Shown here in pieces: positions 26,135-34,587 of a stretch of DNA of 64,000 nucleotides. Below the pieces are notes generated by a model. It did not search any database, was not told the DNA's origin, and was given only the letters and a program-made list of their open reading frames with translations. How positions within the stretch are numbered: the first letter of the stretch is position 1; each line of letters begins with the position of its first letter. A program made the position numbers and the translations under genes. Location of the stretch: contig NZ_JACHCR010000005.1 of assembly GCF_014205845.1 (NCBI RefSeq), forward strand, positions 213,523-277,522. The letters run 5' to 3'. The DNA comes from Mucilaginibacter cryoferens (GTDB lineage Bacteria; Bacteroidota; Bacteroidia; Sphingobacteriales; Sphingobacteriaceae).

Positions 26135-26219
26135 GTCATTGCGAGGTACGAAGCAATCTCGTAGCCATACTTATTCGCCCTGTAGAGCTACGAGATTGCC
26201 GCGCTACGCTCGCAATAAC
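26135..26219. repeat. REP-like palindrome TCATTGCGAGG...
   Basis: TCATTGCGAGGTACGAAGC with AATCTCGTAG pairs with CTACGAGATTGC and GCTACGCTCGCAATAA. It is a member of the widespread TCATTGCGAGG-type intergenic palindrome. Confidence 0.85.
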
Positions 26220-26274
26220 ATACTTTTTAAATATTGATTATCAGTATATTTTTTTTACTCAACACCCTCGCCAC

Positions 26275-26374
26275 CGTCATTGCGAGGCACGAAGCAATCC
26301 CCGACTTCCAGAGTTACTGTGCAAATCCGCCCTGTATTTTGGGGATTGCTTCGTCGTACCTCCTCGCAATGACG
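26275..26374. repeat. REP-like palindrome, second copy
   Basis: CGTCATTGCGAGGCACGAAG with CAATCCCC pairs with GGGGATTGCTTCG and CCTCGCAATGACG. It is the same family as 26135-26219 with a diverged loop. Confidence 0.88.
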
Positions 26375-26470
26375 ATTTTTTTTTAAGATGTCATTACTGT
26401 TTTTTCTGGGTTCCCCCCCGGTTGTCACTCCCAATGACATAATAAAATAACTTATCATGGATAGATCCCC

Positions 26471-26503
26471 AGACTTACGAAGTTTTTAAAACTTCGTAAG
26501 TCT
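26471..26503. repeat. 33 bp near-perfect palindrome
   Basis: AGACTTACGAAGTTTT (16 bp arm), one T, then AAAACTTCGTAAGTCT. The arms are fully complementary. Such a tight palindrome would form a very stable hairpin in RNA or a cruciform in DNA. Confidence 0.9.
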
Positions 26504-26559
26504 TTCGCCGGATCGCTATTTTCGTTTCAGAGTTCGCAAATCCTACTGTCTTTAAAACG

Positions 26560-26654
26560 TTTGTCATTCTGGAGGTACGAAGAATCTATTATCCGCCATA
26601 CAGGTTCGCCCTGTATAGTCTACGATTAGATCCTTCGTACCTCAGGATAACAAA
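26560..26654. repeat. Palindrome of the TGTCATTCTGGAGGTACGAAG type
   Basis: TTTGTCATTCTGGAGGTACG with AAGAATCTA pairs with TAGATCCTTCG and TACCTCAGGATAACAAA. A shorter inner hairpin (ATACAGG...CCTGTAT) lies inside. Half of the same motif is present at 24526-24551. Confidence 0.82.
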
Positions 26655-26682
26655 ATTATGTTTACGTTTCCGTAAACTTATA

Positions 26683-28605
26683 CTAAGCCTCCAATTCCAA
26701 AATCTGCTCGGCTAAAGTTTCCCATTTTTGTTGGATTTGCTTTAACTCTGCCTGCTTTTGGTTATAGGCGGCGTTTGTTTCTTTTAGCTTTTGGCTATCG
26801 TTATAAATTTTGGTATCGGCCAGTTTGGCTTCCAGCTCTTTTACAGTTTTATCAAGGCCGGCAATCTGCTCTTCCATTTTGGCCAGGTCCTGGTTCAGTT
26901 TTTTTAATTGCTGATGTTTGTTTTCGCCTTGTGGCTGTTTAACAGGCTCGGGCTTTTTCTCTTCCTTTTTTGGCTGAGGCGCAGGCGTTGCAGCTTTAGG
27001 TTCTAATTTACGGTTAGCATTCCACTCATCATACTCGGCGTAAGTGCCAGGGTATTGTTTAATTTTCTGGTCTTCAATGAACCAAATCTTATTAGCCACA
27101 TTATCCAGGAAATACCTATCGTGAGATACTACAATAACAGTACCTTCATACTGTTGCAATGCCTGTATCAATATGTTAACAGATGCCATATCCAGGTGGT
27201 TGGTAGGCTCATCCAGCACTAAAAAGTTAGCATCGGCAGTAAGGGCTTTTGCCAGCGCCACGCGCGATTTTTCACCACCTGATAGTACTTTGATCTTTTT
27301 AAACACATCATCGCCGGTAAACAAAAAGGAACCTAATATCGAGCGCAGCTCAGTATCTGTATGTTTTGGGGCAAATGATTGTAGTTCCTGCAATATCTGG
27401 TGTTCCAGGTGCAGGCTCTCTAACTGATGCTGTGCAAAAAAGGTTTGGGTAACGTTATGGCCTGTTACAGCTGTACCTCCAAACTCTTTATCGGCACCTG
27501 CAACAATACGCAACAAGGTAGATTTACCTTTACCGTTGGCTCCAATCAGCGCAATTTTATCACCTTTTTCAATAATTGCTTCGGCATCATTTAAAATATC
27601 TATGGTCGGATACTTTTTGGTGATATGCTCCAAAGTAGTTACATGCCTGCCAGATTGCTTGCTAAATCTAAAGCTGAAGTTAACCTCCGGGTTGTCATCA
27701 TCCACATCATCCACACGCTCCAGCTTATCAAGCATCTTGATACGCGATTGCGCCATTTTTGCTTTAGATGCCTTGGCACGGAAACGCTCAATTAAACGCT
27801 CTTCTTGTTTTATTTTTGATTGCTGATTTTTAAACTCGCCACGCTGAATTTCGGCACGCTGTGCTTTCTCTTCCAGGTAGAAAGTATAGTTACCCGCATA
27901 CACGTTCAGTTTTCCTTTACGGGATTCAACCGTACGGTTAATTACCTTATCTAAAAACCATCTATCGTGAGATACGATGATGATAGCGCCGTTAAAAGCC
28001 TTTAAATAATCTTCCAGCCATTGAATAGATGGTAAATCCAGGTGGTTGGTAGGCTCATCCAGTAACAAAATATCCGGTGCCTGTAACAAAATTTTGGCAA
28101 GCATTACACGCATACGCCATCCTCCAGAGAAGGTGCTTAGCTTACGCTCGCATTCTGCTTCGGTAAAGCCTAAACCGGCTAAAATTTCGTGTGCTTTATA
28201 TTCAATGTTATAACCATCCAACAATTCAAACTCATGCTGTTTGTCGCTAAGTTTGTTAATCAGGTCTTCGGTATAATCAGTTTCGAGCTTTTTAAGTAAA
28301 ACTTCGATCTCATCATGCAGTTGATTTTGGCGCTCAAAAGCTTCCATGGCCACATGCACAATGTTTTTATCAGATGAATACGATAGCAAATCCTGGTTAA
28401 GGTAACCCATGGTAAGGTCCTTAGCCATTGATATGGTACCCGATGTAGGTTTATAGTCGCCTACAATAATTTTTAAGAGAGTAGTTTTACCGGTTCCATT
28501 GGCACCTATTAAACCAATTTTTTCACCGGGTTTTATATGCCAGTTGGCTTCATCGTAAAGCGCCCGCGCACCAATCTCAAACGTAAGGTTATTTATAGCA
28601 ATCAT
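26683..28605 (-). CDS. ABC-F family ATPase
   Basis: This 640-residue soluble protein has two ABC ATPase domains and no membrane segment, and so belongs to the ABC-F family of ribosome-associated ATPases (Uup/YbiT/EttA type). Domain 1 has Walker A GANGTGKTT (about 34-42), signature LSTFSGGW and Walker B LLLDEPTNHLD. Domain 2 has GANGKGKST, LSGGEKSR and LVLDEPTNHLD. The linker between the domains is the ribosome-binding arm. The C-terminal 80 residues (from about 545) are Lys/Glu/Gln-rich coiled coil, as in Uup. The ATG at 28605 starts directly with the first beta strand; the longer frame from 28671 adds an unlikely leader. Confidence 0.94.
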   Translation of the reverse strand: MIAINNLTFEIGARALYDEANWHIKPGEKIGLIGANGTGKTTLLKIIVGDYKPTSGTISMAKDLTMGYLNQDLLSYSSDKNIVHVAMEAFERQNQLHDEIEVLLKKLETDYTEDLINKLSDKQHEFELLDGYNIEYKAHEILAGLGFTEAECERKLSTFSGGWRMRVMLAKILLQAPDILLLDEPTNHLDLPSIQWLEDYLKAFNGAIIIVSHDRWFLDKVINRTVESRKGKLNVYAGNYTFYLEEKAQRAEIQRGEFKNQQSKIKQEERLIERFRAKASKAKMAQSRIKMLDKLERVDDVDDDNPEVNFSFRFSKQSGRHVTTLEHITKKYPTIDILNDAEAIIEKGDKIALIGANGKGKSTLLRIVAGADKEFGGTAVTGHNVTQTFFAQHQLESLHLEHQILQELQSFAPKHTDTELRSILGSFLFTGDDVFKKIKVLSGGEKSRVALAKALTADANFLVLDEPTNHLDMASVNILIQALQQYEGTVIVVSHDRYFLDNVANKIWFIEDQKIKQYPGTYAEYDEWNANRKLEPKAATPAPQPKKEEKKPEPVKQPQGENKHQQLKKLNQDLAKMEEQIAGLDKTVKELEAKLADTKIYNDSQKLKETNAAYNQKQAELKQIQQKWETLAEQILELEA

Positions 28606-28640
28606 TTGGGCGCAAAGATACGCTTTTACGCGCAAAGCTG

Positions 28641-28797
28641 AAAGGACAAAGGAGCAAGGATTAATGGACAATGGATCAAGGATTAAATTACTTCAAAAAG
28701 CACAAATCTTTGATCTTTCAATCTTTATCCTTTTATTAGCTCTCTTTACCCGTTGCTTTTTTTGTCCTTAATCCTTGCTCCTTCCATCCTTGCTCCA
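28641..28797. repeat. Palindromic element built from GGA-led heptamer words
   Basis: The left arm (28644-28687) reads GGACAAA, GGAGCAA, GGATTAAT, GGACAAT, GGATCAA, GGATTAAA. The right arm on the minus strand (from 28797) reads GGAGCAA, GGAT, GGAA, GGAGCAA, GGATTAA, GGACAAA. The same words occur in inverted orientation but shuffled order. The element ends 3 bp before the SGNH hydrolase stop codon. Confidence 0.75.
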
Positions 28798-28799
28798 AA

Positions 28800-29570
28800 C
28801 TACGCTCCCACCGCCTTTAGCCAGGTTTGCGCCATCAGGGCTTCGCCGGCTACGCTGGGGTGTACGCCATCAATGCTCCAGTATGGGGCAGGGGCCGTTT
28901 TCTCAGCTTTATCAAAGGCAGATTGATAGGGTACAAAAACAGCATCATACTGCTGGGCAATATCTTTGGCAGCCTTGCGGAACAGATCAAACGTTGGGTA
29001 CCACTTATCGTCGACCGCTTTTACTCCTTTTTGGGCAAATGGTTCGCAGATAACCAGTTTAACATCGGGCAGGGCGGCCTTGGTACGGTCTATCAGCTTT
29101 TTATAGTCGGCCAGGTACGTATCAATTGTTCCGGTATAGCCACCGGTAAGGGTATGCCAAAAATCGTTTACACCAATGTGAATGCTTAGTACATTAGGCT
29201 TTAGCGCCAGGCAATCGGTATCCCAACGCTCGGCCAGCTGGTAAACTTTATTACCACTGATGCCTTTGTTATAGATTTTAAGACCCTTATCAGCATGGTT
29301 CAGCAATATCTGTGATGCGGTGATGAGCGTATAGCCAGATCCCAGGGCACTGGTTGTATTGGGTTCTGTTTTACTATGATCGCGCCCCCAATCGGTAATA
29401 GAATCGCCCTGGAAAAGAATTACATCACCGGTATTAAAGCCGATCTTCTTAGATGGCCTCTCCGCAGCAAGGGCAGCCGATACTATTTGCGGCAACCCCA
29501 TTGCGGCAAGGGAACCTACCGATGCGGTTTTTAAAAAATGACGACGACTTGGGTTTAGTTTGCTTTTCAT
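28800..29570 (-). CDS. SGNH/GDSL hydrolase with Tat-type signal
   Basis: This exported SGNH-fold esterase has 256 residues. The N terminus has a twin-arginine signal, SRRHFLKTA (residues 8-16), followed by a hydrophobic stretch to about 35, so export in folded form is likely. The four family blocks are visible: GDSITDWGR with nucleophile S57, NKGISGNK, GVNDFW, and DGVHPS near the C terminus with the catalytic Asp/His. Members often deacetylate polysaccharides such as xylan or rhamnogalacturonan; the substrate here is not known. I chose the ATG at 29570 because it starts just before the signal; the frame is open to 29615. Confidence 0.9.
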   Translation of the reverse strand: MKSKLNPSRRHFLKTASVGSLAAMGLPQIVSAALAAERPSKKIGFNTGDVILFQGDSITDWGRDHSKTEPNTTSALGSGYTLITASQILLNHADKGLKIYNKGISGNKVYQLAERWDTDCLALKPNVLSIHIGVNDFWHTLTGGYTGTIDTYLADYKKLIDRTKAALPDVKLVICEPFAQKGVKAVDDKWYPTFDLFRKAAKDIAQQYDAVFVPYQSAFDKAEKTAPAPYWSIDGVHPSVAGEALMAQTWLKAVGA

Positions 29571-29823
29571 TTGTATAAGTTTTCTTTTTAACAGACCGAC
29601 GTTATGTTCTTCCATTTTTAAAATCGGTTCATAAACTACAGGTCGTTATCAATTTATTGTTGGTTTAAATACTGGTAACAGATTTCCGAATTTACAGATT
29701 TACCTGGCTTTTTTAAACTTTGTTAATTTTTGTACCAGTAATTGAGCGATTAATATTAGGCCTCATGTAATTTTTCATAAAATTCTGGTTTACACACGCA
29801 TCAGTATTTGTTAACTTCGCGCC

Positions 29824-30870
29824 ATGTATTTTTTATTAAAACCCATCCTGTTCCAGTTCGATCCCGAGAAAGTACATTATTTTGTAACCCGCAATTTAAA
29901 GCGCTTTAACCGTTTTCCGGGTGGTGCAGCTTTGAGCAGGGCAATATGGGATGTAAACAATCCCCGATTGGAACGGGAGGTGTTCGGCCTAAAATTTAAA
30001 AATGCCGTTGGCCTTGCCGCTGGTTTTGATAAAAATGCCGAACTAATGGGCGAAATGGCCAATATCGGCTTTGGTTTTGTGGAGATAGGTACTGTTACCC
30101 CCCTGCCCCAACCCGGCAATCCACAACCACGCATGTTTCGCCTGCCAACAGATGGCGCACTGATAAACCGCATGGGTTTTAACAACTTTGGTGTTGATGT
30201 AGCCGCCGAACGCATTGCAACCTTTCGCAAAAATGCTAAAGGCGCGCAAAAAAGCCTCATTATTGGTGGCAACATTGGCAAAAACAAAGTAACGCCAAAC
30301 GAAGACGCGGTTAGCGATTACATTAAATGTTTCGATCGCCTGTTTGATGTGGTTGATTATTTTGTAGTGAACGTAAGCTCGCCAAACACGCCAGGTTTGC
30401 GTGAGTTACAGGAGAAAGAACCTTTAATGAACCTGCTGAACACCTTGCAGCAGCGCAATTCAAAAAATGGTATCAGCAGGCCCATCTTATTAAAAATAGC
30501 ACCAGACTTAACCGACTCACAACTGGATGACATTGTTGATATTGTACAGCAAACCGGCATAGCGGGCATTATAGCCACCAACACCACTATCAGCAGGGAA
30601 AATTTAAATACACCCGATAATTTAAAAGCTGAAATGGGGGGACTAAGCGGCATGCCGTTAACCAAACGCTCAACCGAAGTGATCAGCTATATCCACAAAA
30701 AATCAAATGGTTCGTTCCCGATAATTGGCGTGGGGGGCATTCACTCTGCCGATGACGCTATAGAGAAGCTAAATGCAGGCGCATCATTGGTGCAATTGTA
30801 CACGGGCTTTATTTATGAAGGACCGGGGCTGATTGGGCGGATAAATAAGAAACTTCTGAATCAGAATTAA
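29824..30870 (+). CDS. pyrD: Quinone-dependent dihydroorotate dehydrogenase (class 2)
   Basis: This enzyme oxidises dihydroorotate to orotate in pyrimidine synthesis, passing electrons to membrane quinone (menaquinone in this phylum). The 348 residues fit class 2. The N-terminal amphipathic extension ([10 protein letters not shown] to about residue 40) mediates membrane contact. Other landmarks are GFDKNAE near 68-74, NRMGFNN near 115-121 and [14 protein letters not shown] with catalytic S186. The FMN phosphate site is in GVGGI near 300 and [11 protein letters not shown] near 325. It is a single gene with no other pyr genes nearby, divergent from the SGNH hydrolase. Confidence 0.97.
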   Translation: MYFLLKPILFQFDPEKVHYFVTRNLKRFNRFPGGAALSRAIWDVNNPRLEREVFGLKFKNAVGLAAGFDKNAELMGEMANIGFGFVEIGTVTPLPQPGNPQPRMFRLPTDGALINRMGFNNFGVDVAAERIATFRKNAKGAQKSLIIGGNIGKNKVTPNEDAVSDYIKCFDRLFDVVDYFVVNVSSPNTPGLRELQEKEPLMNLLNTLQQRNSKNGISRPILLKIAPDLTDSQLDDIVDIVQQTGIAGIIATNTTISRENLNTPDNLKAEMGGLSGMPLTKRSTEVISYIHKKSNGSFPIIGVGGIHSADDAIEKLNAGASLVQLYTGFIYEGPGLIGRINKKLLNQN

Positions 30871-31024
30871 AGAATTTCCAGACTCCCAAAATTCATTCAC
30901 CTTAATTCATGAACAGAAACCGCTCCATGCTGTTCATTATTATATCCTGCAAACTGTGTGGCCAAAAAACTCACCTATTTGGCCAATTCTTTAATTTTGT
31001 AAATTCTGATTCTGACAAATAAAA

Positions 31025-31057
31025 AAATCCCGCCGGTTTCTAAAACCAACAGGATTT
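31025..31057. terminator. Imperfect bidirectional terminator
   Basis: AAATCCCGCCGGTTT pairs with AAACC...GGATTT in 12 of 15 positions, with A-runs on the left and T-rich sequence on the right. It lies between the convergent pyrD and the small gene at 31101-31274. Confidence 0.6.
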
Positions 31058-31100
31058 ATAAGGTCTTTTTTAAGCGACAAGCGCTTTAAAACTGATAGAA

Positions 31101-31274
31101 TTATTTACCGGCAGCGATTGCTAAAACAGCATTGTTTTTAGTGATCTGGCTGTGTTTCGACTCAGCAGAACGACTTCCGTACTCCAGGTTAGTAGCCAGT
31201 TTCAAAAACTGAACTTCTAAACGTGAAGTAGTTTTGTTTTTTCTATCTTTTCTTTTTAAACGTGTAACGCCCAT
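31101..31274 (-). CDS. Small basic protein of unknown function downstream of tRNA-Cys
   Basis: This 57-residue protein starts MGVTRLKRKDRKNKT and is rich in Lys and Arg in its first 15 residues. I do not recognise a family. The basic head followed by a helix (LEVQFLKLATNLEY) suggests nucleic-acid or ribosome contact, but this is inference. The ATG at 31274 is chosen because the longer open frame to 31373 runs through the tRNA gene and would be non-coding there. The start lies 34 bp after the tRNA 3' end, so it is probably made from the same transcript after tRNA processing. Confidence 0.7.
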   Translation of the reverse strand: MGVTRLKRKDRKNKTTSRLEVQFLKLATNLEYGSRSAESKHSQITKNNAVLAIAAGK

Positions 31275-31308
31275 GGTGTTGTTTATTTTAATTTTTTTAA
31301 TACCCTTG

Positions 31309-31379
31309 AGGTCGGGAGCGGATTCGAACCGCTGTAAAAGGTTTTGCAGACCTCTGCCTAGCCACTCGGCCACCCGACC
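31309..31379 (-). tRNA. tRNA-Cys (anticodon GCA)
   Basis: On the minus strand the acceptor arms GGTCGGG and CCCGACC pair perfectly. The D arm is GGCCGAGTGGCTAGGC-like, the anticodon loop is CTGCAAA with anticodon GCA, and the T loop is TTCGAAT inside AGCGG/CCGCT-type pairing. The discriminator base is U, as expected for tRNA-Cys. CCA is not encoded. It is 71 nt long. Confidence 0.97.
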
Positions 31380-31395
31380 CTATTTTTAAGGACTG

Positions 31396-31426
31396 CAAAA
31401 ATAGTAATTTATTTAATGGAAGCCAA
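31396..31426 (-). promoter_or_regulatory. Promoter of the tRNA-Cys transcript
   Basis: On the minus strand TTGG (31426-31423) is followed after 19 bases by TATTTTTG (31403-31396), a perfect TAnnTTTG -7 box. The tRNA starts 17 bases downstream. It begins directly after the SpoU methylase stop codon. Confidence 0.7.
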
Positions 31427-31427
31427 T

Positions 31428-32177
31428 TTATTTCAACGAATTTCTTTTTATTTCTGAACAAAGTATGGCCGTAGCTATAGCAACGTTCAATGATTCGGCT
31501 TCGCCCGCCCTTGGGATAGTTATTTTAGTGCTTATCAAACGCTCAATATCCGGGCTTATTCCATTGCCTTCGTTGCCCATTACCAGTAATCCCTCGGTAC
31601 CAAAGCCTGTATTATAAATATTTTCACCATCCAGCATTGCCCCAAATACCGGCAAATTTATTTGAGGCAAAACCTGCGCCAGGCTGGTGTAATGCACATT
31701 TACCCGCGCCAGCGAGCCCATAGTGGCCTGTACCACTTTTGGGTTATATACATCAACAGTATCCTCACTGCATATAATATCGGCAATGCCAAACCAATCG
31801 GCCGTACGGATAATGGTACCCATATTGCCTGGGTCCTGAACATTATCCAACACCAACGAAAACCTGTTTTTAAGGCTATTATAATTTAATTGGGGCCATT
31901 TTGGTATTTTAACCAAACCAATTACGTCCTGTGGTGTTTTCAACGTGCTGATTTTTTCGATATCCTTCATCGAAATTTCCTGAAAGTTTATATTTCGGGA
32001 TAAATTCAGCATTTTTGGAACAATTGTGGGGGTATGGTACACCGTATCTACCTGGTAGCCCGAGTTTATAAATTCAGTAACTGATTTATAACCCTCAACC
32101 AGGAACATGCCATGTTCCCTGCGAAATTTTTTATGTTGTAAAGATGATAATAAACTGATCTGTGATTTTGAAAGCAT
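31428..32177 (-). CDS. SpoU (TrmH) family RNA 2'-O-methyltransferase
   Basis: This 249-residue RNA methyltransferase of the SPOUT class transfers a methyl group from S-adenosylmethionine to a ribose 2'-OH in rRNA or tRNA. The N-terminal substrate-binding domain covers about residues 1-90. The knotted catalytic domain carries the three motifs: NVQDPGNMGTIIRTADWFG near 112-130, MGNEGNGIS near 196-204, and IPRAGEAESLNVAIA near 216-230. It most resembles RlmB/TrmH-type enzymes; the target base is not determinable. The first 16 bases of the gene overlap the 5' end of the divergent tamL gene. Confidence 0.92.
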   Translation of the reverse strand: MLSKSQISLLSSLQHKKFRREHGMFLVEGYKSVTEFINSGYQVDTVYHTPTIVPKMLNLSRNINFQEISMKDIEKISTLKTPQDVIGLVKIPKWPQLNYNSLKNRFSLVLDNVQDPGNMGTIIRTADWFGIADIICSEDTVDVYNPKVVQATMGSLARVNVHYTSLAQVLPQINLPVFGAMLDGENIYNTGFGTEGLLVMGNEGNGISPDIERLISTKITIPRAGEAESLNVAIATAILCSEIKRNSLK

Positions 32178-34525
32178 ATACTAAACCTGCTGGTTACCGC
32201 TTTACAATATTAGGTATTTTACTGCTCATAATCGGATCGGGCTGTAGTCTTACACGTGGAATAAAAAAAAATCAAACCCTGGTGCGTAAAATTACCATAA
32301 AAGGCATTGATGAAGAGTTTGAAGAAGCGGCCTTAAATTATGTTGATAAAGAGCAGCAACCCAACAACAAATTAAACCTGCAATTTTACTATTGGTTTAG
32401 CAACCATGGCAAACGCAATATTGGCGAAGCACCGGCTATACTGGATAGCGCACTGGTTGAATACTCCCGCTTTCAGATGGAAAAATTTATCCAGAACCGG
32501 GGTTACTTAAAAGCAAAGATCACCGATACCGTTATTATTAAAAAACAACGAGCCGAACTTGTATTTAATGCCCACGAGGGGCCCATGTTCCATATCCGCA
32601 AGTTTGAGGATAGTATCCCCGATAAAAATATTAAAAATCTTTACCTGGCCAACCGCAATAAAATGTCGCATATACAACCCGGCGGCCGGTTTGATACCGA
32701 TAGCCTGGCGCATGATCGCGATGAGCTTTACCTGCTTATGAAGCGTAACGGCTACTTTGATTTTTACCGCCAATATGTCAATTTTAATTACGACTCCACC
32801 TTTAACAGCAGTGTTGTTGATATTAAAATGACTATTGATAACCCCGCAGGCAAAACCCAGCACCCGGTTTATAAAATAAACAACACACTAATAACCATAT
32901 CTGCAAGCAACGGCAAAACTACCGGCAAAGCCGATACCATACAGGTTGATTCGCAATTTAGATTTGTTGATTTTTCGCACCGTTTTACGCCAAGGGTAGT
33001 AACAGATTATACTTTTCAAAAAAAGGGGCAAATATTTGATATAGATAAGCAAACCCTTACTACAACGCGACTTTCGGAGTTAAATGTTTTCAGAAATGTA
33101 CCCAACCCCACTTATGAAAAATTGCCCGATAGCAGCAATCGCCTCAATACCAAAATAGATATTATCCCCCTTAAACACTTTTCGGACCGGGTAGAGGGCG
33201 AGTTTCTGTTTGCCAACGGGCGGTACGGCTATAATATTGGCAATACGTTTACCGATAGAAATCTTTTTAAACAAGCGGCTATATTACAGGTAAAACTCAA
33301 CTGGAGTATTTTGTTTGACAACGGATCGAACACGAGCAATAACAACGGAATCCAAAACCAGGAGTTTAGGGCTGGGGTTAACCTCATCTACCCGCGCATA
33401 ATATCCCCTTTTGATTTTCCGTTATTGGGCAAATTCGGAGTTCCGCATACTACCTTCTCTACCAACTACTCGTTATTTTACCAAAAGGGCCTGGTAACGC
33501 GCCAAAGCTTTATCAACTCCATAACCTACGATTTTTACGAAACCGGCCGTAAACTACACACCATTACCCCCATTGACATTGAATTTTCAAAGGGATCTAT
33601 TGACCCCGCCGCACAAGCCGAACTGTTAGCCAATAACAGGTACGCCTATGTATATTTAATTGGCCGTACCGTATTTACAACCGGGAGCCAATATACGTTT
33701 CAATACAACGCAATTGAACTAAACTCTTATGCTAACTTTGTATATTTCCGCGGCGGATTGGATGTAGGAGGCAACTTTTTGAGTTTGCTCAGCAATACCT
33801 TAAATACACCACGCGATAGTGCCGGACAGCGTAAGTTTCTCGGTTATACATTTTCGCAGTACACCAAAGCCGAAATTGATTTACGCATTTACAAAACCCT
33901 CGGCGGCGAAAAGCAATTTATATTTCGCATTAACCCGGGTATTGGCGTACCCTATGGCAATAGCAATGCGTTGATATTTGAAAAAAACTTTTATGCCGGC
34001 GGTGCCAACGATATGCGTGCATGGTTGCCGCGTACACTGGGGCCCGGAAACTTTAACAGAGGCACCTACTACGGCAATGATGATACCAGCCGCAATCGCT
34101 TAAAATACCTTGATCAGTTTGGTGAAATTAAAATAGTAGCTAATGCCGAGTACCGCTATAAACTGGCCGATGACTTTTTTGGTGCAAAACTAAAAGGTGC
34201 GGTATTTATGGATGCGGGCAACGTTTGGCGGTTGGGCAAAAAACCCGAAAGCCCGAACGGCGAATTTAGATTTGATAACCTACTGCAATCAACAGCTATT
34301 GGCATAGGTACCGGCTTACGGTTTGATTTAAGTTTTTTTGTATTTAGGCTGGATGCAGCATTCAAATTTAAAGACCCTCAGTTTACGGGCTCAGACCAAT
34401 GGGTGCTCTTTAAACACTCAGACGAGTTGTTTCGCACCGGATCATTTAAAACAGCTTATGAAAAAGCCAATGGTGAAAGCTACAACTTTATGCAGCTTAA
34501 CTTTGGTATAGGATTACCTTTTTAA
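32162..34525 (+). CDS. tamL: TamL-type BamA/TamA family outer-membrane lipoprotein
   Basis: This 787-residue protein of the Omp85 superfamily has POTRA-like repeats (about residues 35-360) and a C-terminal 16-strand barrel (about 370-787, ending with an aromatic residue, GIGLPF). The lipobox GSGC puts a lipidated cysteine at residue 28, which matches TamL, the lipidated TamA counterpart of Bacteroidota that works with the inner-membrane protein TamB in moving lipids or proteins to the outer membrane. No tamB gene is in the window. The start must be GTG at 32162 or TTG at 32168, since no in-frame ATG precedes the lipobox. The 5' end therefore lies inside the divergent SpoU gene. Confidence 0.88.
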   Translation: MILKAYTKPAGYRFTILGILLLIIGSGCSLTRGIKKNQTLVRKITIKGIDEEFEEAALNYVDKEQQPNNKLNLQFYYWFSNHGKRNIGEAPAILDSALVEYSRFQMEKFIQNRGYLKAKITDTVIIKKQRAELVFNAHEGPMFHIRKFEDSIPDKNIKNLYLANRNKMSHIQPGGRFDTDSLAHDRDELYLLMKRNGYFDFYRQYVNFNYDSTFNSSVVDIKMTIDNPAGKTQHPVYKINNTLITISASNGKTTGKADTIQVDSQFRFVDFSHRFTPRVVTDYTFQKKGQIFDIDKQTLTTTRLSELNVFRNVPNPTYEKLPDSSNRLNTKIDIIPLKHFSDRVEGEFLFANGRYGYNIGNTFTDRNLFKQAAILQVKLNWSILFDNGSNTSNNNGIQNQEFRAGVNLIYPRIISPFDFPLLGKFGVPHTTFSTNYSLFYQKGLVTRQSFINSITYDFYETGRKLHTITPIDIEFSKGSIDPAAQAELLANNRYAYVYLIGRTVFTTGSQYTFQYNAIELNSYANFVYFRGGLDVGGNFLSLLSNTLNTPRDSAGQRKFLGYTFSQYTKAEIDLRIYKTLGGEKQFIFRINPGIGVPYGNSNALIFEKNFYAGGANDMRAWLPRTLGPGNFNRGTYYGNDDTSRNRLKYLDQFGEIKIVANAEYRYKLADDFFGAKLKGAVFMDAGNVWRLGKKPESPNGEFRFDNLLQSTAIGIGTGLRFDLSFFVFRLDAAFKFKDPQFTGSDQWVLFKHSDELFRTGSFKTAYEKANGESYNFMQLNFGIGLPF

Positions 34526-34587
34526 TTATTGAATTACTGAGTTATTGATTGGAATTGGTAAGGGGCATTCCGCCGTAAGCTTCTCTT

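Larger units (their letters stand above)
25992..26682. other. Repeat-filled intergenic region with at least four palindromes
   Basis: This 691 bp stretch between two minus-strand genes contains no credible gene. It holds separate hairpins at about 26073-26124, 26135-26219, 26275-26374, 26471-26503 and 26560-26654, listed below where distinct. Open frames here translate the repeats. Confidence 0.85.

Noticed and set aside
26074..26458. 122-residue plus-strand and 67-residue minus-strand frames
   Set aside because: Both are translations of TCATTGCGAGG palindromes; recurring HCEARSN-like peptides reflect the repeat.
28775..29189. Plus-strand frames of 92 and 120 residues
   Set aside because: They are antisense to the SGNH hydrolase, which has all four catalytic blocks.
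31275..31373. N-terminal extension of the small basic protein through the tRNA
   Set aside because: The added residues are the translated tRNA-Cys; the ATG at 31274 is the sensible start.
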